Positions 9,237 to 17,400 of a stretch of 64,000 bases of DNA are shown in pieces. Within the stretch, counting starts at the first letter, position 1; each line of letters begins with the position of its first letter. Under the pieces are notes generated by a model that did no database searches, was not told the DNA's origin, and saw only the letters and a program-made list of their open reading frames with translations. This DNA comes from Nocardioides terrae (lineage in GTDB: Bacteria > Actinomycetota > Actinomycetes > Propionibacteriales > Nocardioidaceae), in contig NZ_FOLB01000002.1 in assembly GCF_900112345.1 (NCBI RefSeq), positions 310,001-374,000 on the forward strand. The letters are read 5' to 3'. A program made the translations under genes and the position numbers.

Positions 9237-10595
9237 TCACTTGCCCGAGGCGAGCGCCAGGTCGGCGCTGTAGACGCTGTCGGGGCGGGGCAGGCCGTAG
9301 TGGTCGCGCAGGGTGTCGCCGGCGTACTCGGTCCGGAACAGCCCGCGCTCCTGCAGGATCGGGACGACCCGGTCGATGAACGCGTCGAGGAGCTGGGGGT
9401 AGAGCGGCGGCATGACGTTGAAGCCGTCCGCGGCACCGTTCTCGAACCACTCCTGGATCGTGTCGGCGATCTGCACCGGCGTGCCGTGCACGACGTTGTG
9501 CCCGCGGCCGCCGGCCAGCCGGTGGAGCAGCTGGCGCAGCGTGGGCCGGTCGCGCTCGAGGATGTTGGCGATGACCTGCTTGCGGCTCCGGCTGTTGTCG
9601 AGCACGTTGCCGGCGCTCCCGAAGGCCTCGATCGGGACAACCTCGTCCAGGTCGAGGTGGCGCAGCGAGACGCCGCCCATCTTCTCGAGCTGGTCGAGCC
9701 CGTACGCCGGCACGGTCAGGCCGTTGAAGTGCTCGTAGAGCTCCCTCGCCTCCTCGGCGGTGTCGGCGATGAACGGGCTGATGCCCGGCAGCACGAGGAC
9801 GTGGTCGGGGTTGCGGCCGAACGACCGCGCGCGGCTCTTGATGTCGTCGTAGAACGCCCGGGCGTCGGAGAGCGTCTGGTGGGCGGTGAAGATCGCCTCG
9901 GCGTTGCGGGCGGCGAAGGCTCGACCCTCGTTCGACGACCCCGCCTGGATGTAGACGGGGCGGCCCTGCGGCGAGCGCGGTGCGTTGAACGGGCCCTTCA
10001 CCTTGAGGTGACGCCCCACGTGGTCGATCGCGTGGACCTTGCTGACGTCGACGTAGTCGCCGGACGGCCGGTCGGCGACGACGGCGTCGTCCTCCCAGCT
10101 GTCCCAGAGCAACGTGGCGACGTCGACGAACTCCTGGGCGCGCTCGTAGCGGTCCTCGTTGCTGGGCGTCGCGTCGAGACCGAAGTTGCGGGCGGCGTCC
10201 TCGCTGAAGGTGGTGACGATGTTCCAGCCGGCCCGGCCGCCGGAGATGCGGTCGAGGCTGCTGAAGAGGCGGGCCAGGTTGTAGGGCTCGTAGAACGAGG
10301 TGGAGGCGGTCGAGACGAGGCCGATCCGCTCGGTCGCCGTCGCGATCGCGGTGAGCAGGGTGATCGGCTCGAACTCGTGGCTGGGCCGGTAGCCGGTGCC
10401 GTACCAGGCGGGACTGTCGGCCAGGAAGACGGCGTCCAGCTTGGCCGCCTCGGCGGTGCGGGCGATCTCCTGGTACCAGGTGATGTCGCCGACCCGCTCG
10501 ACGGAGCTGTCGGCGTGCCGCCACGAGGCCTCGTGGTGGCCGGTGTCGTGCAGGAAGGCGTTGAGGCTCAGCTGGCGGCCGGTCTGGGCGTTCAC
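9237..10595 (-). CDS. FMNH2-dependent monooxygenase (NtaA/SnaA/DszA family)
   Basis: A 452-aa bacterial-luciferase-like enzyme of the nitrilotriacetate monooxygenase/DszA group, which uses reduced FMN and oxygen to oxidise small organic or sulfur compounds. Visible family features are LNAFLHDTGHHEASWRH at the N-terminus, RISGGRAGWNIVTTF, ARNFGLD, QEFVDVATLLWDSWEDDA, GRPVYIQAGSSNEGRAFAA and VVHGTPVQIADTIQEWFENGAADGFNV. It is the first gene of the organosulfur operon, starting at GTG 10595 behind AAGGGA. No flavin reductase is encoded in the operon, so FMNH2 must come from elsewhere in the genome. The family is firm; the substrate (sulfone, sulfonate or aminopolycarboxylate) is open. Confidence 0.9.
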   Translation of the reverse strand: MNAQTGRQLSLNAFLHDTGHHEASWRHADSSVERVGDITWYQEIARTAEAAKLDAVFLADSPAWYGTGYRPSHEFEPITLLTAIATATERIGLVSTASTSFYEPYNLARLFSSLDRISGGRAGWNIVTTFSEDAARNFGLDATPSNEDRYERAQEFVDVATLLWDSWEDDAVVADRPSGDYVDVSKVHAIDHVGRHLKVKGPFNAPRSPQGRPVYIQAGSSNEGRAFAARNAEAIFTAHQTLSDARAFYDDIKSRARSFGRNPDHVLVLPGISPFIADTAEEARELYEHFNGLTVPAYGLDQLEKMGGVSLRHLDLDEVVPIEAFGSAGNVLDNSRSRKQVIANILERDRPTLRQLLHRLAGGRGHNVVHGTPVQIADTIQEWFENGAADGFNVMPPLYPQLLDAFIDRVVPILQERGLFRTEYAGDTLRDHYGLPRPDSVYSADLALASGK

Positions 10596-10768
10596 AGGGG
10601 GTCCCTTCTGGTGGGGTGGGGGCGAGGGCGCGCCGCAGAGCGGCCCGGGTCGATGACGGGGGCCGAGAGGGCGCAGGGAGTGGGGGAAGCCCGCAGGGGC
10701 GGAGGTCAGTGAGAGCAGCGACAGGAACGGCCGCCGAGAGGGCGGGGTCGATTCGTTCTCATGTAACT

Positions 10769-10798
10769 ACAGTAAGACACTCGACTTTAAAGAGTCAA
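10769..10798 (-). promoter_or_regulatory. Probable promoter of the organosulfur operon
   Basis: In the 257-base gap 10596-10852 the only AT-rich patch lies near 10760-10798. On the minus strand it reads TTGACT (10798-10793), an 18-base spacer, then TACTGT (10774-10769), a reasonable vegetative promoter pointing at the monooxygenase gene. A CTTTAAAG palindrome sits in the spacer and could be part of an operator. The remaining roughly 170 bases, up to the monooxygenase start, would be a GC-rich leader with no recognised element. Confidence 0.45.
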
Positions 10799-10852
10799 CG
10801 ACGTCCACGTTCTGGACGGCGCGTGTCGCGCCGGCCTTCCGTGGGCTGACGC

Positions 10853-11299
10853 TCAGACGGAGATCGCGGCGAGTGCCGCGCGGATGCGGCCGGGGATGGT
10901 GGTCGACGTACGCGCCTCGCGGTCGACGAAGACGTGCACGAAGTGGCCGTGCGCGACCGCCTCGTCGGAGTCGGTCGTGAAGATGGCGATGCCGTAGGTG
11001 ACGGCGCGGTCGCCGAGCCGGTCCACGCGCAGCCCGGCGCGCAGCCGCTGCGGGTAGGCGACCGGCGCGTGGTAGCTGCAGCCCGACTCGACGACCAGCC
11101 CGATCACTGGCGCGTGCTCGATGTCGAGGCCGCCGCGCTCGATGAGGTACTCGTTGGCGACGGAGTCGAAGTAGCTGTAGTAGGTCACGTTGTTGACGTG
11201 GCCGTAGACGTCGTTGTCCATCCAGCGGGTGGTGATCTCGGCATGGTGCGGATAGTCGCCGTACGCCGGCCGACTCGGCTTCTCCACCGGCGCCGCCAT
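10853..11299 (-). CDS. Acyl-CoA thioesterase, 4HBT hotdog family
   Basis: A 148-aa hotdog-fold thioesterase. The active-site segment RWMDNDVYGHVNNVTYYSYFDS (25-46) is the 4-hydroxybenzoyl-CoA thioesterase motif, with the catalytic Asp at 28 or 30 and the HVNN turn at the helix start. Such enzymes hydrolyse short or aromatic acyl-CoAs. The ATG at 11299 overlaps the stop of the upstream alcohol dehydrogenase-like gene by one base (TGATG), so the pair is translationally coupled. That pairing suggests release of a hydroxyacyl or oxoacyl group from CoA in the same small pathway as the transhydrogenase; the acyl group is unknown. Confidence 0.88.
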   Translation of the reverse strand: MAAPVEKPSRPAYGDYPHHAEITTRWMDNDVYGHVNNVTYYSYFDSVANEYLIERGGLDIEHAPVIGLVVESGCSYHAPVAYPQRLRAGLRVDRLGDRAVTYGIAIFTTDSDEAVAHGHFVHVFVDREARTSTTIPGRIRAALAAISV

Positions 11300-12630
11300 C
11301 ACCAGGCCCGGAGCGCGTCGCTGAAGATCGCGTGGAGCTCGTCCTCGTGCACCGGGCTGGGCGCGTTGTCGAGCAGCCGGCGCTGGGGCGCCGCACCCGC
11401 GACGAGGGCCGGGACGTCGTCGAGGGTGTAGCCGACGCCGCCGATGCCGTTGGGGGCGCCGACGTCGTGCATCAGGCTCCCGACCGCCTCGGCGAGCACG
11501 TCGCCGGCCTCGCGCGGGCCGACGCCGGCGGTGTCGCCGCCCAGGAGCCGGGCCGCCTCCAAGTGACGGAACGGCGTGGTCGGGGCGAGGGCCCGGAAGG
11601 CGGCCGGGGCGGTGACGGCCACGGCGAAGCCGTGCGGGACGAGCGACTCGGTGCCGACGTAGCCGGCCGGCCGGTAGTCCGAGCCGATGTCGTGCAGCAC
11701 GCCCGCGACGGCGTACGCCATCGCGTGCGGGACGTGCACGCCGGCGTTGCCGAACGCGATGCCGGCCAGGGTGGCCGCCCACATCATCTGGTGGCGCGCC
11801 TCCTCGTCGTGCTCGTCGGCGACGGCCCGGCGCAGGTAGCGGCCGATCAGCTCGATGGCCTGGCGCGCACCCAGGTCGCTCCAGGGGTTGGCGCCCTGGC
11901 TGGCCGGGCGGGCCGTCACCGGCGAGGCGACCGGTCGGCCGACGTAGGCGCGCGCGGTCAGCGACTCGACCGCGTGGCAGAGCACGTCCAGGCCGCTGCT
12001 CGCGACCACGTCCGCAGGGAGGGAGGCGGTGGTGCGCGGGTCGACGACCGCCTCCGTCGGCCGCAGCAGGGGGCTGCTGACGCCGGTCTTCGCATGGGCC
12101 GAGACGAGGTCGAAGATCGCGATGCCGGTGACCTCGCTGCCGGTGCCGCTCGTCGTCGGGCAGGCGACGTGGGGCTTGAGCGGGCCGGGCACGGGCGTGG
12201 CGGCACCGAGCGGCGCGTTCACGTAGTCGATCAGCTCACCCGGGTGGGTGCTGAGCAGGTCGGCGAGCTTGGCGGTGTCGATCACCGAGCCGCCACCGAG
12301 GGAGACGAAGGCGTCGGGCTTGGCCTCGCGCGCGAACCCGACGGCGGCCTGCATCGACGCGTCGGTCGGCTCGACGAGGACCTCGTCGAAGACCACCACC
12401 TCGAGGTTCTGCTCGCGCAGGGCGGCCATCGTGTCGTCGTACCACTCGGTGCGGCGGAGCCGGGCGTCGGTGAAGAGCGCGACCCGGCCGCCGTCGGGCA
12501 GGTGGCGGGCGACCCGCAGCCCCACCTCGCGCAGCGAGCCGGGACCGAAGGTGACGCGCGAGGCGTCGACGGTGAAGGCCGACTCGAGCTCGACGTGTTC
12601 GGCGTGGGCGTGGTGAAGGTGAGGGCGCAT
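11299..12630 (-). CDS. Hydroxyacid-oxoacid transhydrogenase (iron ADH, ADHFE1-like)
   Basis: A 443-aa group III iron-containing dehydrogenase. Its length and segments fit the hydroxyacid-oxoacid transhydrogenase subgroup (ADHFE1): VEPTDASMQAAV, GGGSVIDTAK (nucleotide binding), LIDYVNAPLG, PTTSGTGSEVTGIAIFD, NPWSDLGARQAI, GNAGVHVPHAMAYAVAG and LVPHGFAVAVTAPAAF. Iron-ligand His residues are visible in CHAVES, VPHAM and VPHGF. The prototype oxidises 4-hydroxybutyrate while reducing 2-oxoglutarate to D-2-hydroxyglutarate, with the cofactor staying bound. The ATG at 12630 was preferred over an upstream codon at 12681 because the family homology begins just after it. It is coupled to the thioesterase gene that follows. 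Confidence 0.85.
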   Translation of the reverse strand: MRPHLHHAHAEHVELESAFTVDASRVTFGPGSLREVGLRVARHLPDGGRVALFTDARLRRTEWYDDTMAALREQNLEVVVFDEVLVEPTDASMQAAVGFAREAKPDAFVSLGGGSVIDTAKLADLLSTHPGELIDYVNAPLGAATPVPGPLKPHVACPTTSGTGSEVTGIAIFDLVSAHAKTGVSSPLLRPTEAVVDPRTTASLPADVVASSGLDVLCHAVESLTARAYVGRPVASPVTARPASQGANPWSDLGARQAIELIGRYLRRAVADEHDEEARHQMMWAATLAGIAFGNAGVHVPHAMAYAVAGVLHDIGSDYRPAGYVGTESLVPHGFAVAVTAPAAFRALAPTTPFRHLEAARLLGGDTAGVGPREAGDVLAEAVGSLMHDVGAPNGIGGVGYTLDDVPALVAGAAPQRRLLDNAPSPVHEDELHAIFSDALRAW

Positions 12631-12748
12631 CGCGGCTGACGTTAGTGGGCGATCGGGTGGCGTGGGCAGTGCCGTGCCCATTCGGCGGGCATGGACGCCC
12701 GCCTCCGCTCGGCTCTAGCGTCGTCCGGAGCGAGACCGAGGAGGCGCG

Positions 12749-13642
12749 ATGGGCAGGCCCGACCGCAACGCCGGCCTCGACCCGGAGGTCGACCACGAGG
12801 AGATCTATCGCAACCTCGGGCTCCACGAGTTCCCGTGGGACCTCAACCAGGCACTCAGCTTCGCGCTCTTCCGCACCTACGCCGTGCCGAGCATCGGTCG
12901 GCTGCTCTTCGAGACCGGCGAGTTCACCACCCGCACCCAGAAGCGGTACGACGACACCTCGCTGCTCCTCGAGGCGGGGCTCGTGTCGGGCCTGGACTCG
13001 GCCGACGGCAAGGTCGCGCTGCGCCGGATCAATGCCATGCACCGGATGTACGACATCTCCGACGACGACCTGCGCTACGTCCTCGCCACCTTCGTCGTCG
13101 TACCCCAGCGCTGGCTCGACTCCTACGGGTGGCGGCGGCTGACCGACGCCGAGCGGCTCGCCACCGTCCGCTACTACCAGGCGCTGGGGAGCCGGATGGG
13201 TATCAAGGACATCCCCGACACCTACGCCGGCTTCGCGCGGCTGATGGACGACTACGAGGCGGCCCACTTCGACTACGACGAGGGCGGCCGCCGGGTCGCC
13301 GATGCCACCCTCGACCTGCTGGTCGGCTTCTGTCCCCGGCCGCTCGCACCGCTGGTGCGGGTCTTCAGCCGGGCGCTGATGGACCCACCGCTGCTGCGCG
13401 CCTTCTGCTACCCCGAGCCGAGCCCGCTCGTCCGCCGGATCTCCACCGGCGGGCTGCGCCTCCGCGCCCGGCTGGTCGCGCGCCTCCCGCCGCGCCGGCG
13501 CCCGAAGCTGGTCCGCGACATGCGTCGCATCCGCTCCTACCCCCACGGGTTCGACCTCGCCGACCTGGGCACCTTCACCACCGGGTGCCCGGTCCAGCGG
13601 ACCTCGGACCCGGCCTCGCCCTCGGCCACAGGCTCGGCCTGA
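12749..13642 (+). CDS. Oxygenase MpaB-family protein (DUF2236)
   Basis: A 297-aa protein of the MpaB/latex-clearing-oxygenase-like family (DUF2236). Characteristic parts are LNQALSFALFRTYAVPSIGRLLFETGEFTTRTQKRYDDT near residues 30-70, RINAMHRMYDISDDDLRYVLATFVVVPQRW near 90-120, and YRTYAGF-like GIKDIPDTYAGFARLMDDYE. The conserved His in AMHRMY is the likely haem or metal contact. Members are thought to oxidise hydrophobic substrates, but few are characterised. A strong GAGGAGG site precedes ATG 12749. It stands alone and is convergent with the sortase gene. The physiological substrate is unknown. Confidence 0.85.
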   Translation: MGRPDRNAGLDPEVDHEEIYRNLGLHEFPWDLNQALSFALFRTYAVPSIGRLLFETGEFTTRTQKRYDDTSLLLEAGLVSGLDSADGKVALRRINAMHRMYDISDDDLRYVLATFVVVPQRWLDSYGWRRLTDAERLATVRYYQALGSRMGIKDIPDTYAGFARLMDDYEAAHFDYDEGGRRVADATLDLLVGFCPRPLAPLVRVFSRALMDPPLLRAFCYPEPSPLVRRISTGGLRLRARLVARLPPRRRPKLVRDMRRIRSYPHGFDLADLGTFTTGCPVQRTSDPASPSATGSA

Positions 13643-13702
13643 CCCGGTATCGGCCTGTCGCACTCGCGCCGGTCGGCGGCGCGCCGGGCAGCACGGTTCC
13701 GG

Positions 13703-14383
13703 CTACGAAGCGGCCGCGTCGCGCTCGACCGTCCCGACGAGCACGCCGAAGACGATCGTCCGGTCGTCGGTGTGGAACAGCTCCGAGCAGGTGGTGAGGG
13801 TCAGCAGGTGCTGCGAGGCGTCCTGTGGTGGCTCGGCACCGCCGGCAGTCGGATTTCTGGGCACCGGGTCGGTCACCCAGGTGGCGGTGCTCGACACGAC
13901 GAGATCCGTGCCGCCCGTCACGAGGCGGTAGGTGTACGTGGCGGTGGCGGTCTCGACGACGACCTCGTCGCCCTCCCTCAGGTCGGGCATGTCCCGAAGC
14001 GGCTCGCCGTGGGTCACGCGGTGCGCAGCGAGCGCGTAGTTGCCGGCCTCACCCGGACCGGCCGTCCCCTCGTAGTGTCCGAAGCCGCTGGCGAGCGCGG
14101 CGCTGTCGGTACCCTCCAGCACGGGAACGCGGTAGCCGGCACCGAACCGGGGGATGCGGACGAGCGCCTCGGCCTTTCCCCACTTCGTGCGGACCGATGG
14201 GTGACCGGTCGCCCATGACTCGTGCAGACGGCGCTCGAGGTCGTGGTGGCGATGGTGGGAGACGACGTTCGTGCCGGCGTACTCCCAGCCGACGTAGCCC
14301 AGCAGCACGACTCCGAGGCAAGCCAGGACCAGGCCGGGCCACATCGACCCTCGCCAGAGCCCCCTCGCGGCCCGGGCAGTCAT
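13703..14383 (-). CDS. Class E sortase
   Basis: A 226-aa membrane-anchored transpeptidase. One N-terminal transmembrane helix (about 14-33) is followed by the sortase barrel with catalytic His121 (LAAHRVTHGEP), Cys199 (LTLTTCSELF) and Arg208 (TDDRTIVFG). Class E sortases of actinobacteria cut LAxTG signals and attach proteins to peptidoglycan. The gene lies 37 bases after a giant surface protein ending in LASTG, so that protein is almost certainly its substrate and the two are probably co-transcribed. The ATG at 14383 keeps the transmembrane helix near the N-terminus; the longer open frame overlaps the surface protein gene and is rejected. Confidence 0.92.
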   Translation of the reverse strand: MTARAARGLWRGSMWPGLVLACLGVVLLGYVGWEYAGTNVVSHHRHHDLERRLHESWATGHPSVRTKWGKAEALVRIPRFGAGYRVPVLEGTDSAALASGFGHYEGTAGPGEAGNYALAAHRVTHGEPLRDMPDLREGDEVVVETATATYTYRLVTGGTDLVVSSTATWVTDPVPRNPTAGGAEPPQDASQHLLTLTTCSELFHTDDRTIVFGVLVGTVERDAAAS

Positions 14384-14420
14384 CGAGGACCGCCCGGGCG
14401 CGAGCCGAAGAGCCGTGCCG

Positions 14421-17400
14421 TCAGGAGGCGCGCCTACGCCGGGCCGCCCAGGCTGCGGCGGATCCACCGGCGATGAGCAGCACGCCGACGGGGAGCAGCC
14501 ACCAGGAGGGCCCGCCCGTGCTGGCCAGCGCACCGGAGGCGCTCGGGTCGCCCGCACTCGCCGAGACATCGCCTGTCGCACCGCTGAAGGTGTTGGTGAC
14601 GCGGACCGTGCTGCCGGGCGCAGCGACAACCCGGCCGTCACGCCGTCCGCCGGCGCGCCTGTCGGAGTCGCTGTAGGTGACCGTGTCGTCCTCCGCCACG
14701 TGAGTCTCCTTCACCGTGCAGCTCGCGCCGAGCGGCACTTCGACGCGCTTGCGGCCGCCGTTGCTGAGCTTGAACGCCGCATCCCGGGCCGGGAGCGTGA
14801 CCGCACCCTGAGCAGTCGTGCAGGCGAGCACGAACGGGTAGGGACCCACGGGTCCGTTGACGACCTTCTTCTCGATCAGCAGCTGCGCCGCGTCGAAGGT
14901 GTTCGTCACCGTGACGTCGCCGCCCGTGGCCGTCAGCGCGAGCGCCCCGCTCCGGGTCGGGTGGGTGACCCGGCTGGAGGTGGCGCCCCCGGCGTCGGTC
15001 TCCCGGGCCCAGCACGCCGCGCCGACCGGGAGGTCGGCGACCGTGACGGACTGGCCGGCCTGCAGCGCGTGCGGCTCGTCGGTGACGAGCGGCGTGTCGA
15101 CGCCGTTCTGCGGCAGCACGCAGCTGACCGCGACGTCGTACGTGCGACCCGACGCGAACGCCGCCGCGGCGCCCTCGACCTTCTTCGACAACGTCAGCGA
15201 GGCGAGGTCGAAGGTGTTCGTGACGGTCAGCTCGAGGTGCTGGAGGTCGCTCGGCGTCCCGTCGACCACCTCGGCCCCGTCGGCGTAGGAACCGGTCGCG
15301 CTGCTGTGCGACGTCGCGCCACCGGTGGCGGTCTCCTCCGCCCAGCACCGCGTGCCGAGCGGCAGCAGGACGGGGTCGCCGTCGGCGTCGGTCAGCTCGT
15401 GGCGCTCGCCGCCCTTGATCTGCACGGGCGCGGAGTAGACGACGCTGGTCGCGCTGCCCTGGGCGCAGGTCACGAGCACCGTGAAGGTGGCGTTGGTCGC
15501 GTAGGCGGCCGTCGCTCCGGCACCCGCGAGCACCTTCGAGAGCGCGACGGTGCCGGCCGAGAACTCGTTGGTGAAGGTGGCCTCGACCGTGTTGTCGTCG
15601 GCGTTCTGGACGATCGTCACGGTGACAGGCGCCGGCGTGGCGTCCGCTCCACCGTTCCCGGTCTCGGAGACCGTGCAGACGGCGCCGACCGGCAGCAGCA
15701 GCGGTACGTCGGCCGAGATCTCGCTCTCACCCGCGAGACGGTGTGCCTCCACCGTGACCGGGGCGATGGCGTCACCGTCGAACGTGCACGCCACCTGGAA
15801 GGTGAACGGTCCGCGCGGGAGCGGTGCGCCGGCTCCGGCGATCCTCTTGACGATCCGCAGGTGCCCCTGCTCGAAGGTGTTGGTGACCGCGAGCTGCGCG
15901 GCCCCGTCCGCCGTGACCTGGACACCCGTCGACGGCGCGACGACGGTGCCCGTGGCGCCGTGCGCGTCGAGCTCGGTCGCCGTGCAGAGCGCACCGGTCG
16001 GGACGTCGAGCCGCTCGGCGTCGCCCGCTGCCACCGACACGGTCTGCGGGAACCCCGTCACCGTGGTGCCGGCGAAGCTGCAGTCCACCGTCACCGGGTA
16101 GCTCTTGCCCGCCCCGTACTGCGCGGCCGGGCCGGCCACCGTCTTGGAGACGGTGAGACTCGTCAGCGGGAAGGCGTTGCTGATCGTGACGGCCGAGGCG
16201 TTGTCCTGCGTGCCGAGCTGCGGCTTGATCGTCACAGCCACCGGGTCGCCGGTCGGGTGGTCGCTCACGCCACCCTGCGCGTCGGTCTCCGTGACCTCGC
16301 AGCGTGCTCCGGCAGGGACTCCGGTGACGTCGGCGTGCTCGCCGTCGTGCAGGCTGAGGGTGCCCGTGGCGACCGTCTGCTCGGGGTTGCCGACCGGGTC
16401 GATCGTGCACGAGTAGGCGAACTTGAACTGCAGACCGCTGACCGGCAGGGCACCCGGATTCTGGGTGACCTGCTTGGTCACGCGCAGGGTTCCGTACGCG
16501 GTCGCGACCCCGACCTGGATCGGCTCGGTGGCGGGCAGGACGCGGTCCGCGCCCGCCGACCGCTTCGTGGTCTCGGCATGGCCGAAGGAGTTCCAGGCGA
16601 TGGTCGGGTCGGCGACCCGGGTCACCTGGAGCGGGGTGTTCATCGAGAACCGGATGCTCACGCCGTCACCCGGCGCGAGCGGCGTCCCCCAGGAGACCCG
16701 CATCTGGGCGGCGACGGCGCTCGGGCCGAAGGGCGCCGACCAGGAGCCCGCCGCGCACGTGTTCGCCATGGAGAGGTCGCCCGTGCAGAGCGGCTCGGAG
16801 TCGGCGTACGTCGTCACCAGCGCGCCGGCGCCGACGAGGGCCGGCTCCGTGGCGAGGGTGGGCCGGTTGTCCCACTGGGTGCCGCGGTCGGTGCTGCTGA
16901 GCACCACGCCCTTGTCGCCCTCGACCGGGAACCGGTCGACGACGCGCATCGCCGTGGCCGGCTCGGTGCCCGCGTTGACGAAGCGGAGCAGGTAGTCGAA
17001 CCGGTCGCCCGGGTTGACCAGCGCGACGCAGGGGTAGGCGGTGTACGTGCGCCCGGCCTCGGTGCGGGCCGGGCAGGACGCGTCACCGATCGGGACGGCC
17101 TGCTGGGCGACGTTGTTCCACCATCCCAGGGCGTCGGTGCCGGCCACCCACTTGCGGGCCTGGAACGCGGCGCCGGCCTTGGTCGTCACCGCCGCGGAGT
17201 CCGTGCACCAGGTGCCGGCACCGAACGAGCCGTCGGAGGACGTGCCGCTTCCGGTGCCGCACGCGAGCTGCGGGTGCGAGGACGTGGCGCCCATGCGGTT
17301 GGTGCTGACCTGCCCCTCGACGACGCCGGGCGCGAGGGTCACCTGGATCTGGAGCGTGAGGGTGGCACCCGGGCGCAGGACCCACGAGCCGAACGACCAG

